64,000 nt of DNA from Ignavibacteriales bacterium (lineage in GTDB: Bacteria; Bacteroidota; Ignavibacteria; Ignavibacteriales; Ignavibacteriaceae): the NCBI GenBank assembly GCA_016707115.1, contig JADJIH010000029.1, forward strand, positions 1-64,000, given 5' to 3'. The position numbers were made by a program, and so were the translations under genes. Shown here piece after piece: positions 42,717-51,884 of this stretch. Numbering within the stretch: position 1 is the first letter of the stretch; every line of letters begins with the position of its first letter. The notes beneath the pieces were generated by a model, which had not been told where the DNA came from, ran no database searches, and saw only the letters and a list, made by a program, of their open reading frames with translations.

Positions 42717-44533
42717 TCATCTTAAAAGAATCATCTTCTTTGTCTCAACAAAACTCCCTGCTTGTAATTGATAAAAATAAACTCCGCTGGAAAGTTTTGA
42801 TGCATCAAAATTGACTTCGTAATTTCCTGCTGGTTTTTCTTCGTTTACAAGTGTTGCAATTTCTTTTCCTAAAACATTATAAACTAATAATTGCACGTTT
42901 TGCTTACTGCTTATTGTATACTGGATACTGGTAGCTGGATTAAATGGATTTGGATAATTCTGCTCAAGTGAAAATTCTATCGGTAAAGTTAAATCAACTT
43001 CAACAATATTTGAGTATTCAAACGATCCATCAAAATCAATTTGCTTTAATTTGTAATATGATTTTCCAGGAACAGGGTTTTGATCAGTAAAAGAATAAGT
43101 GTGAGTTTCAGTTGAAGTTCCGTTACCATTTACAAAGCCTATTTTTTCCCACTCTTCACACTGAGCGAAGTCGAAGTGTGATTTCCTTTTTGAATTTCAA
43201 ATCCAGAATTATTCAACTCAGTTGCCGTTATCCAATTTAAAACAACATTTCCATCAACCACACTTGCTGTAAAAGAAGTAAGTTCAACAGGAATAGAAGT
43301 TGAGAAAGGCATAAACTTTATTAAGCCATGAAGATTATTATCTACTTTATGATAAACGTGAGTTTCTATCAAAGTTGAATCGTAGGCTCTCCAATCATTA
43401 TTCTGAGCATAAATATCGTTTGTACAATTGTTATAAACATCAAAAGTATCTGTTCCTTGAATATTTCCATAAAAAATATTTAATCCATCATCTGTCGTAT
43501 CAGCGTTTTCTATATTTCCTAAATTTGGATTTGGACCTGCCTGAACTGTAGTTCCGTTTTGAATAGTTATTCCCCACCAATTTCCATAAATCTCATTCTG
43601 CGTAATAATAGGAGTGTTAAATGGGCTTCCATTTACATTTATTCCGCTTCCTGAAACTTGAGCATTAGGATTAATATTATTGTTATAGATTTTGTTATTC
43701 TTTACAATAGCATTTATAACTCCATCCGAAGTACTGTAAAGTGAAATGCCAAAACCGTTATTATAAATTTCATTTCCTTCAATAATCATATCTGAAAAAG
43801 ATGTTGAGCCGCTTACCCAAAGACTGATGCCGCCAGTCGGAATACTTGAACCTCCATATATTATATTATTAAGAACAACTGGTGAATTGTTTCCCTGCAA
43901 ACCAACACTTATTTGATTTTTCTGAGGACCTTGTGTATTATTTTTAATTAACTCATTGCCTTCAATCAAAGGCGATGAGCCAAGTGTCATTGTAATTCCA
44001 TATTCATAACTTCTCTCAATTACATTACCAAAAATAATTGGACTTGATGAACTTAACTGAACACCTCTCCTGCATTTCCATAAATAAGAATTTGATAGAG
44101 TGGGACTTGCAGTCAAACATCTATAACCATAATAAGCATACTCTATTCTAGCATAGCTGATCATACAGGCAGAATCAACTGAATTTTCCAAAAAGTAAAA
44201 CCCGTTATATGCATTTCCTAATGAATCCTGAAATGATGATGAAAATAATATTGAATCTGTTTGTGTACCAACCGCCCAGAATTTTCCGTCAATATCAAAT
44301 CCAGATGTTGATCCTGAAAACAAAACTATAGTTCCTGGATTAATATAAACTCTATCATTTGCAGAGATAGTTATTTTATTGGTGATTGAATAATTTGGGA
44401 AAGTGCCCGTTACAACTCCACCTGAGTTAGTAACAAGATCATCAAGATTCCAGTTAACTCCCGTATTTGGTGTTGTGTATTGTGCAAATATTTGTGATGA
44501 TACGATTAAAAGAAGTAAAAATAATTTTTTCAC
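42717..44533 (-). pseudogene. secreted beta-helix protein, T9SS tail out of frame at a palindromic repeat
   Basis: The signal peptide is MKKLFLLLLIVSSQIFAQ. Residues 80-370 show right-handed beta-helix repeats (PLIEGNELIKNN, DMIIEGNEIYNNGFGISL, VKNNKIYNN), as in NosD or pectate-lyase-type folds. A typical T9SS linker follows (ELTSFTASVVDGNVVLNWITATELNNSGFEIQK), then the frame is lost. The next codons come from the palindromic repeat at 43156-43181 and end in a stop at 43139. In another frame the expected continuation EWEKIGFVNGNG runs on to LEQNYPNPFNPATSIQYTI and ends TKKMILLR at 42717. The tail is complete but cut off by the repeat. Confidence 0.8.
43156..43181. repeat. palindromic repeat (REP-like) inside a gene
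   Basis: TCACACT, loop GAGCGAAGTCGA, AGTGTGA. The 26-nt core is identical to those at 21631-21656 and 51004-51029. It sits exactly where the beta-helix gene loses its frame. Confidence 0.85.
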
Positions 44534-44768
44534 TATTAACTCCGATCTTTTTATTAAAATAAATTACAGAAAAAATTTAGCTAATAAATTTTATCAATGC
44601 AATTTTACTTTTAATGTCGCATAATATTAATTGAAAATTATCAAGTGTTGATAAATATAATTCATATCCAAATAACTTTTGTTTATATTTTTAATGATAA
44701 CTTTGATAAAGTATAAATATCATATAAAATTTATTTCTCCTCAAAAACATTTATTTAGAGGTGATGTT

Positions 44769-46835
44769 ATGAAACAATTTTTCTTTCGTGTTTTTTTTAT
44801 TTTCATCTTCCTAACACTCTTAAACATTTCATCTTCAGCACAAACTAAAACAAGCTTCATTCCAGATCTGGATGAATTTGCTCCAATCTCTGAGATCGTT
44901 GCTGAATCAAACAATTACAGCGATATGTACGATCCTGGATTTACTGTTTATCCTGGATTTCCTAAACAAGGATTGTATAGCGTTATCTCGCCTAAGACCG
45001 GAGCTATCTACTGCAATCTTGATGCAGATGCAGAAATGGAAATAATTTTTGGAGCGGGCGAAACTTTGTATGCAGTAAATCTTGATGGTTCTGCTGTAAC
45101 AGGATGGCCCAAAACTTTTACTCAATACTATGAGGCTGTTTGGACCGTTTCATTTGGTGATATTGATGGAGACGGTGAGGGTGAAGTTGTTGCAGGAATC
45201 GGCGGTCCTCTTGGCGGTCATATCCAGGCATTTAAAAAAGATGGTTCGTCTGTTACAGGTTTTCCTGTTAATGTTGGAAAATATCCAATGAGTCCAACAC
45301 TATCTGATTTAGATGACAACGGAACGATGGAAATAATCCTGGGAACCCGAACCGGACAGGCTTATGTCTACAAAGGTGATGGAACTGTTTATCCAGGTTG
45401 GCCAAAAGCAATGGATAGATATGTTGGCGCATCTGCATCTGCCGGCGATGTAAATGCTGATGGAGTTATGGATGTAGTAATGGAATCCAGAAATCTTTTA
45501 TATGTATGGAATAAAGACGGTCAATTACTTCCGGGATTTCCTTTTTCAATTCTAGATTCGCTAGTTGGATCAAATTCATATTCTGCACCTGTTCTTGTGG
45601 ATTTAACGGGAGATGGAAAACTTGAAATTGTTTTCTGTTCACATTCAGATGTTACTAATGCTGGCGGTATTATCTATGCAGTAAAGCATGATGGAACAAA
45701 TCTTCCCGGTTTTCCTAAAACTGTTCCAAACTGGATTTACGGCGCACCTATCGTTGCAGATATTGATGGAGATTCTCAACTTGAAATAATTATCGGTGAA
45801 TATGGTTCATCTCCTACCCCAGCATTTTATGTTTTTGCCTATAATCTTGATGGAAGTTTAGTAACTAATTTTCCTATGGGTCCTTATCACGGATCAGCAA
45901 ATCAAGTTACTGTTGCTGATATAGACAACGACAACCAGTTTGAAATTATTTTTGATGAGAATGTAACTGAAGCGGGCTTAGGCAGATATCGGGCATTAAA
46001 TATGGATGCAACAAATGTTACAGGCTGGCCGCTTGAACTGATGCAAAATACAAGTTTCCAACAACCGCTTCTTGGTGATCTGAATAATGACGGAATACTT
46101 GATCTGGTTGGCGGAAGTTTTAATTTTGATATAAGTAATAAGCAGGTGTTTTTATATGTGTGGAATACAAGCCTCCCATATAATCCAACAAAAATTGTAA
46201 ATGCAATGTATCAGTTTAATCCGCAGCATACAGGAATATATATTGATCCTTCAACTATTCCGGTTGAACTCGAATCTTTTACCGCATCAGTAAACAGTAA
46301 CACGGTTACACTGAATTGGGTAACCGCCACCGAGCTTAACAACGCAGGTTTTGATATTGAACAGTCAATGGATAATTCATCGTGGAATAAAATCGGATTC
46401 GTCCATGGTAATGGAACAACGACTGAAAAATCATTTTATACGTTTTCTGATAAGAATCCATTTGAAGGAAAATCTTACTATAGATTAAAGCAGATTGATT
46501 ACGATGGAACGTTTACGTATTCAAATGTAGTTTCTGTAAGTGTTGGCTTGCTCAATGATTTTTCTCTTGAACAAAATTATCCCAATCCATTTAATCCTGC
46601 TACAATAATAAAGTACAATATCCCCGAAGAGAGTAAAGTACAAATTAAAATATTCAATGTTGTTGGTGAAGTTGTAACAGAATTTTTAAACGAAGTTCAA
46701 TCAGAGGGTTCACATCAAAAATTATTTAATGCATCAAATCTAACTTCTGGAATTTATTTTGCACAATTGAGTTCTACTGCATTAAACTCTGGAAAAGTTT
46801 ATTCAGGCATGATTAAAATGATATATATGAAATAA
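44769..46835 (+). CDS. secreted FG-GAP/VCBS propeller protein with T9SS tail
   Basis: The product is 688 residues from the ATG at 44769, after AGAGGTGAT. The signal peptide is MKQFFFRVFFIFIFLTLLNISSSAQ. The main part has seven or so repeats of the FG-GAP/VCBS type with DIDGDGEGEVV, DLDDNGTMEIILG, DVNADGVMDVVM, DLTGDGKLEIVF, DIDGDSQLEIIIG, DIDNDNQFEIIFD and DLNNDGILDLVGG; the Asp loops should bind calcium. A T9SS linker and tail (EQNYPNPFNPATIIKYNI ending MIKMIYMK) complete it. It is a likely surface propeller for binding or adhesion. Confidence 0.88.
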   Translation: MKQFFFRVFFIFIFLTLLNISSSAQTKTSFIPDLDEFAPISEIVAESNNYSDMYDPGFTVYPGFPKQGLYSVISPKTGAIYCNLDADAEMEIIFGAGETLYAVNLDGSAVTGWPKTFTQYYEAVWTVSFGDIDGDGEGEVVAGIGGPLGGHIQAFKKDGSSVTGFPVNVGKYPMSPTLSDLDDNGTMEIILGTRTGQAYVYKGDGTVYPGWPKAMDRYVGASASAGDVNADGVMDVVMESRNLLYVWNKDGQLLPGFPFSILDSLVGSNSYSAPVLVDLTGDGKLEIVFCSHSDVTNAGGIIYAVKHDGTNLPGFPKTVPNWIYGAPIVADIDGDSQLEIIIGEYGSSPTPAFYVFAYNLDGSLVTNFPMGPYHGSANQVTVADIDNDNQFEIIFDENVTEAGLGRYRALNMDATNVTGWPLELMQNTSFQQPLLGDLNNDGILDLVGGSFNFDISNKQVFLYVWNTSLPYNPTKIVNAMYQFNPQHTGIYIDPSTIPVELESFTASVNSNTVTLNWVTATELNNAGFDIEQSMDNSSWNKIGFVHGNGTTTEKSFYTFSDKNPFEGKSYYRLKQIDYDGTFTYSNVVSVSVGLLNDFSLEQNYPNPFNPATIIKYNIPEESKVQIKIFNVVGEVVTEFLNEVQSEGSHQKLFNASNLTSGIYFAQLSSTALNSGKVYSGMIKMIYMK

Positions 46836-46859
46836 CTAAGTAAACTTTACAATAATTTT

Positions 46860-46889
46860 AACCCGATTCATTTTGAATCGGGTTTTTAT
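46860..46889 (+). terminator. rho-independent terminator
   Basis: AACCCGATTCA, loop TTT, TGAATCGGGTT, then TTTATTTT. An 11-bp perfect stem 24 nt after the propeller gene. Confidence 0.9.
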
Positions 46890-46992
46890 TTTCTTTAAAC
46901 CGATCCAATAATTTTATTTTACTGAGTGTACCATTGAATCTTATTTTATAAATTTGCAGAGTTATAAATATTCCTTGCAACCAGGAGAAAAA

Positions 46993-48339
46993 ATGGAAAC
47001 CCATATTAAACAAGTTATCAAACGAACCGGAGCAATTGTTCCTTTCAATCAAGAACGTATTGCAAATGCAATTTACCGTGCTGCGGTAGCTGTCGGCGGA
47101 AGAGACAAATCAACTGCGCAAAGTTTATCTGAACAAGTTGTTGAGTTATTGAATCAAAAATTTCCTGAGGGCACTACTCCGCATATTGAAGATGTGCAGG
47201 ATGTTGTTGAAAAAGTTTTGATTGAAAACGGACACGCTAAAGTTGCTAAAGAATATATTATTTATCGTGAAGAAGCTGCTAACAGAAGAGATGCTGAAGG
47301 AAAATATGCATCAAAGATAAATGAAAATGTTCCATGGCAGAAAATATGGCGAAATCTTGATTGGGCAGTTACACACAATCTTCACACTGTTGATCATTTA
47401 AATGAGCGAATTGCAAAAGGTGAATTCCCACATATAGTTCATGAGTCTGAAGCACTTTATGAACTTGATGTTGAAGTTGCTGCTAATTTAATTATTGAAA
47501 GACTTGATTCACTTAGAATGGTTATGATTAGCGGACCATCTTCATCCGGCAAAACAACAACAACAATTAAACTTGAGCAGAAGCTGATTAAAAAAGGATT
47601 CAAGTTTAAAGCTCTTAATGTTGATCATTACTTTTTTGATTTAGAGTTTCATCCTAAAGATGAATTTGGTGATTATGATTTTGAAACTCCGCAAGCTTTG
47701 GATTTAGAATTGATTAACGAACATCTTGTTAGAATGAGTAATGGAGAAGAGGTTATGATTCCGTTTTATGATTTTAAAACCGGAACCCGCACATTAAACG
47801 CAACTCCGATGAAACTTGCAAAAGATGAATTACTGTTGATAGACAGTTTACACGGACTTTATCCAGCTTTTAGTAAAGACATTTCTGTTGAAGTTAAGTT
47901 TAAATTGTATCTGGAACCGCTTCTTCAAATGAAAGGCAAAGATGGAAGATATATCCGCTGGACTGATTTAAGATTAATACGAAGAATGTTACGTGATTCG
48001 GTTTTCCGTGCATACAATCCACAGCAAACTTTAGAGCACTGGCATTACGTTCGCGGCAGTGAATTAAGAAATATCATTCCTTATTCCAACACAGCAGATT
48101 TTGTAATAAGCAGCGGAATGCCTTACGAAGTTCCCATCTATGCAAACAGAATGCTTAAACTATTTGAAGAATGGAAAGAAAAATATAAAGGTGATCCGCT
48201 TAAAGCTGATGCGCTTGAAAGATCTGAAAGAGTTTACAATGTTTTAAAAACTGTTACTCCTGTTGCGGATGAATCATCGGTTCCTGGTGATAGTGTGTTG
48301 CGTGAATTTATTGGAGGAAGCACACATCAGTATCATTAA
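46993..48339 (+). CDS. ATP-cone domain fused to a uridine-kinase-like nucleoside kinase
   Basis: The product is 448 residues from the ATG at 46993, six bases after AGGAG. Residues 1-95 are an ATP-cone domain (KRTGAIVPFNQERIANAIYRA), otherwise known as the ATP/dATP sensor of ribonucleotide reductase and NrdR. From about residue 125 a kinase part with P-loop MISGPSSSGKTTTTIKL (181-188) and NVDHYFFDLEFHPKDEFGDYDFETP matches the uridine kinase/phosphoribulokinase family. Such fusions occur in anaerobes and the Chlorobi group and lack direct biochemistry as far as I know. The cone domain suggests control by adenine nucleotides. The true substrate is not established. Confidence 0.85.
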   Translation: METHIKQVIKRTGAIVPFNQERIANAIYRAAVAVGGRDKSTAQSLSEQVVELLNQKFPEGTTPHIEDVQDVVEKVLIENGHAKVAKEYIIYREEAANRRDAEGKYASKINENVPWQKIWRNLDWAVTHNLHTVDHLNERIAKGEFPHIVHESEALYELDVEVAANLIIERLDSLRMVMISGPSSSGKTTTTIKLEQKLIKKGFKFKALNVDHYFFDLEFHPKDEFGDYDFETPQALDLELINEHLVRMSNGEEVMIPFYDFKTGTRTLNATPMKLAKDELLLIDSLHGLYPAFSKDISVEVKFKLYLEPLLQMKGKDGRYIRWTDLRLIRRMLRDSVFRAYNPQQTLEHWHYVRGSELRNIIPYSNTADFVISSGMPYEVPIYANRMLKLFEEWKEKYKGDPLKADALERSERVYNVLKTVTPVADESSVPGDSVLREFIGGSTHQYH

Positions 48340-48517
48340 GATTTGTTTATCATTTTAGACTTTTGGCTAATTATAGAATATTAAATAAGACAGCAAATCC
48401 CGGCTGATATTTAGTTTTTAATCGGTTTTCGAGACAAGGTATTGGAATAGTATTTGATATTTACCGCTTTTTAATAAATATTAAACGAATAATTTTTATG
48501 ATAAAGCCGAGCAGTAA

Positions 48518-49387
48518 ATGAAAAGTTTTAATCACTTATTACCAATTACTTTACTTTTAATTATATCCAGCTTACTTTTAGTTGACAGCACCTCTGCCCA
48601 AAAAAGATCCTACGAGAATAAAAAATCCAAAAAGAATTATTATAATAATTATGAAAAAAGCACTTCGTCCAAAAGCTCTGCTGTAAATTTTCAGTATCGC
48701 AAAGATAACCGCCGCAATAGAGATTATTCAGACAACAATGATTCGAAAAGAATAATTAATTCTGATCGTGATACGAAAAGAGAAAAAGAATATCATAGTA
48801 ATAGGAATGAGCATTCAGAAAATTATTTCAGAATTGATAAATCGAAGAACAGTTTGTGGGATGGAAAACATTGGGAGGAATCAGACTTTCCTTTAAATAT
48901 TTTTGTAAAAGAAATTTCATCTCGTTATTATAAGTCAGTTTATAAAGAGTACGTAAAATATGCTATGGATGTTTGGAGAAAAGCTGATGATAGGATTCAA
49001 TACAAATTTGTAAACTCTGTTGATGATGCCGACATAGCTCTAATATTCGTTGAAAATCTTGGCGACAAGTACGAAGAAAACTATCTTGGCTTAACTGATT
49101 ATGACACAAACAGAAACAAAGAGATAGAGTTTTCTAAAATTCAAATCAGCTTAATAAAAAATGGTAATGAAAAAGTGCCTGCCGGCGAAATTAAAGCAAC
49201 AATCATTCATGAACTCGGACATGCATTCGGACTTGGACACAGCGAAAGTGATAATGATCTAATGTATCCATACATCTCACCCGAACATACTTCTGAAATG
49301 AATTATGATGAATTGTCTACAGGCGATAAACTTGCCGTTAAAGATGTAATTGGTTTAAGCTTTAATGAAAATTTTGTGTGGAAATAG
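48518..49387 (+). CDS. secreted matrixin-like zinc metalloprotease
   Basis: The product is 289 residues. A signal peptide (hydrophobic 8-25, cleavage near TSAQ) is followed by a basic Lys/Asn/Arg/Ser-rich stretch (about 30-100). The protease domain starts near residue 110 (SLWDGKHWEESDFPLNIFV). The zinc site HELGHAFGLGH near residue 231 is the HExxHxxGxxH form, with a Met-turn DLMYPYIS about 17 residues later. This is the M10/matrixin clan, with no haemopexin domain. A propeptide Cys switch is not seen. The likely place of action is outside the cell; substrate unknown. Confidence 0.88.
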   Translation: MKSFNHLLPITLLLIISSLLLVDSTSAQKRSYENKKSKKNYYNNYEKSTSSKSSAVNFQYRKDNRRNRDYSDNNDSKRIINSDRDTKREKEYHSNRNEHSENYFRIDKSKNSLWDGKHWEESDFPLNIFVKEISSRYYKSVYKEYVKYAMDVWRKADDRIQYKFVNSVDDADIALIFVENLGDKYEENYLGLTDYDTNRNKEIEFSKIQISLIKNGNEKVPAGEIKATIIHELGHAFGLGHSESDNDLMYPYISPEHTSEMNYDELSTGDKLAVKDVIGLSFNENFVWK

Positions 49388-49535
49388 TTCACTTCACGCG
49401 GAATCATTATTCTATTCACAGATTCTCATAATTATTTAAAATATTTTATTCTGCCCCGCAACATTTAATCAAAGTATTATTTAAGTTTATGCCGTAATTG
49501 TTTTGTGTTCCTAAAAATAATCCTTAGGAGTAACA

Positions 49536-50993
49536 ATGGCACGCTTACTTATACTCGGCGCTGGTATTGCAGGACAAACAGCAGCACTTCATGCAAAAAA
49601 CAAACTTGGCAGCAAACACGAAGTTGTAGTTGTCTCGCCTAACAGTAAATGGAATTGGATTCCATCAAATATCTGGGTTGGCGTTGGCAAGATGAAACCA
49701 GAACAGGTTACTTTTCCACTCGCACCTGTTTACAAAAAAACAGGAATAACATTTCATCAGGCAAAAGCCCTAAGCATTCATCCAGAAGGTGATTCAAATT
49801 CATCAAATCCATTTGTAACGATTGAATTTACCAATCCAGAAAAAGCCGGTCAGCAAGAAAAAATAACTTACGATTATCTTATAAATGCAACGGGACCAAA
49901 ATTAAAATTTGAAGCTACCAAAGGATTAGGACCACATCTTAATAGTTATTCTGTTTGCACATTTGATCATGCAGCACAAACATCAAAAGCTTTGGATGAA
50001 CTAACAGAACAAATGAAAAAAGGCGAAAAGAAAACTTTGGTTATTGGTACAGGACATGGAAATTGTACCTGTCAGGGTGCAGCATTTGAATATATTTTTA
50101 ATGTTGAATATGAATTGCGAAGAAGAAATGTAAGAGATAAAGCAAACATAGTTTGGATATCCAACGAACAAGAGCTTGGTGATTTTGGGATTGGCGGAAT
50201 GCACATTTCACGCGGCGGATATGTTACACACTCACGAGTTTTTACAGAATCACTTTACACTGAAAGAGGAATTAATTGGATAACTCGTGCGCACGTAAAA
50301 GAAGTTGAGAAAAATAAATTAATATATGAGAATCTTGCAGGTGAAGAAAAAACTCTTGATTTTGATTTTGCAATGTTGCTACCTCCATTTTCCGGTGTTG
50401 GGATGAAAGCTTTTAATAAAGCTGGTGATGATATAACAAATGACATGTTTGCTGCAAATGGATTTATGATTGTTGATGGTGATTATTCAAAAAAATCTTA
50501 TGATGATTGGAGCCCTGCAGATTGGCCTTCAACTTATCAATCACCAAAGTATAAAAATATTTTTGCTGTAGGAATTGCATTTGCACCTCCACATGCAATT
50601 TCAAAACCGATGACAAGTCCGAATGGAACACCAATCTTTCCAACTCCGCCAAGAACAGGAATGCCTTCCGGTGTAATGGCAAGACAGGCAGCTCATAACA
50701 TTGCAGATATGATGAATGGAAAAGCAACAACACCAACAAGAAAAGCCTCGCTTGCAAATATGGGCGCAGCTTGTATTGCTTCTGCTGGTGCAGGATTTTT
50801 TAATGGCACCGCTGTTTCGATGACAATGTATCCTATTATTCCTGATTTTAAAAAATATCCGGATACCGGAAGAGAATTAAAATATACTTCTGGTGAAATT
50901 GGTTTAGCAGGACATTGGATAAAACACTTTTTACATTATGCATTTATATATAAAGCAAAAGCAAATCCATTTTGGAAAGTTGTACCTGAATAG
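49536..50993 (+). CDS. sulfide:quinone-oxidoreductase-like FAD flavoprotein
   Basis: The product is 485 residues with TAGGAG before the ATG. The FAD-binding LILGAGIAGQTAALHA is at residues 3-18. PNSKWNWIPSNIWVGVG, typical of the SQR/FCSD group, lies near residue 36. The second dinucleotide motif region is VIGTGHGNCTCQG near residue 170, with two Cys, and a further Cys is in NMGAACIASAG near residue 411. SQR uses Cys pairs to move electrons from sulfide to FAD and then to quinone. The likely reaction is oxidation of sulfide or a related reduced sulfur compound, but other disulfide-type flavoproteins look alike. Confidence 0.82.
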   Translation: MARLLILGAGIAGQTAALHAKNKLGSKHEVVVVSPNSKWNWIPSNIWVGVGKMKPEQVTFPLAPVYKKTGITFHQAKALSIHPEGDSNSSNPFVTIEFTNPEKAGQQEKITYDYLINATGPKLKFEATKGLGPHLNSYSVCTFDHAAQTSKALDELTEQMKKGEKKTLVIGTGHGNCTCQGAAFEYIFNVEYELRRRNVRDKANIVWISNEQELGDFGIGGMHISRGGYVTHSRVFTESLYTERGINWITRAHVKEVEKNKLIYENLAGEEKTLDFDFAMLLPPFSGVGMKAFNKAGDDITNDMFAANGFMIVDGDYSKKSYDDWSPADWPSTYQSPKYKNIFAVGIAFAPPHAISKPMTSPNGTPIFPTPPRTGMPSGVMARQAAHNIADMMNGKATTPTRKASLANMGAACIASAGAGFFNGTAVSMTMYPIIPDFKKYPDTGRELKYTSGEIGLAGHWIKHFLHYAFIYKAKANPFWKVVPE

Positions 50994-51002
50994 AAATATG
51001 AC

Positions 51003-51030
51003 GTCACACTGAGCGAAGTCGAAGTGTGAC
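51003..51030. repeat. palindromic repeat (REP-like)
   Basis: GTCACACT, loop GAGCGAAGTCGA, AGTGTGAC; identical to 21630-21657. It lies between the flavoprotein gene and the small gene that follows it. Confidence 0.85.
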
Positions 51031-51051
51031 ATTAAACTTATTGGAGAAATT

Positions 51052-51198
51052 ATGAACGAAAGAAAACCGTACGAACAAACTTATTATCCGCCAGTACCAA
51101 CTGGATTTACAAAATCTATGAGGACAAATTTAATCTGGCAGTTCTTCAGATTTCTTGTTATAAATATTAAAATGTTAAGAATGGTTAGGAAGCACTAG
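51052..51198 (+). CDS. 48-residue basic small protein next to the flavoprotein
   Basis: The small open frame begins with MNERKPYEQTYYPPVPTGF and continues through MRTNLIWQFFRFLVINIKM to KH at the end. A good ribosome-binding site (TTGGAGAAATT) lies eight bases before the ATG. The protein has a Pro/Tyr-rich head and an amphipathic, basic and hydrophobic tail that could sit on the membrane. It follows the SQR-like gene on the same strand after 58 nt and may serve it, for example in membrane contact. That role is inferred only from the position. Confidence 0.65.
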   Translation: MNERKPYEQTYYPPVPTGFTKSMRTNLIWQFFRFLVINIKMLRMVRKH

Positions 51199-51202
51199 GA
51201 AA

Positions 51203-51703
51203 TTATTCCTGTGCTGGCATTCCGTAACTTGTCCATTCTTCTTTTGATGGACCATAAACACCAGGAACTTTAAGTCCGTTTAACCTCATAACAATAGTTA
51301 ACTGTGCACGATGATGGATTTGATGAGAGACTATAACTCCAAGTGTCATCCCCCTTTTCCACATTTCACCATACATATCATCTTCAACTAATAATGTATC
51401 GTCATTCCAATTTGATTTTATAAAATTAACAAGATTTTCAGACGCTTCTTTATACGCATCAACAATTTCTTTCGCTGTTGCAGGGACTGGAGAATATGGA
51501 TCATCGGCCTTGAAATTTAGCCCAACTCTTGAAGCCATTTCACCAATTGCTGTTGTGATGTGCCAAGCAAGTCTGCCTGCATTTCTTACATTCTCATCAA
51601 CTTTTTTTGTTAATGATTCATCTGTAAGATTATTAAATATTTTTAATGTTGATTCAGATTCGATTGTCCAATCGCTTATAAAGTCTTCTAATTTTTGATA
51701 CAT
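51203..51703 (-). CDS. DinB-superfamily protein
   Basis: The product is 166 residues, a four-helix bundle by pattern. The three metal-binding His of the DinB fold appear as WHITTAIGE near residue 48 and SHQIHHRAQLTIVMRL near residues 128-132. DinB-fold proteins bind a divalent metal; some are thiol-dependent transferases or DNA-damage induced, but most have no known reaction. It converges with the small basic gene. Confidence 0.85.
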   Translation of the reverse strand: MYQKLEDFISDWTIESESTLKIFNNLTDESLTKKVDENVRNAGRLAWHITTAIGEMASRVGLNFKADDPYSPVPATAKEIVDAYKEASENLVNFIKSNWNDDTLLVEDDMYGEMWKRGMTLGVIVSHQIHHRAQLTIVMRLNGLKVPGVYGPSKEEWTSYGMPAQE

Positions 51704-51766
51704 ATAGTTCCTTTTAGTTTTAAATCACAGAGAATTTAGGATCTGTTATATCTCTTTGTGCGGTAT

Positions 51767-51842
51767 GTCATTTCGACCAAAGGGAGAAATCCGAACGTTT
51801 CATAAAAGCAGATTTCTCAGTCGAAGACTCCTTCGAAATGAC
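51767..51842. repeat. long palindromic repeat
   Basis: GTCATTTCGA (51767-51776) pairs with TCGAAATGAC (51833-51842). GAGAAATC (51784-51791) pairs with GATTTCTC (51811-51818) inside it. It is a larger relative of the other palindromes in this window, in the spacer between DinB and valS. Confidence 0.75.
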
Positions 51843-51884
51843 CTCAAAAAGATTAACAACAAGCACTAAGGCTCGTGACAATTG

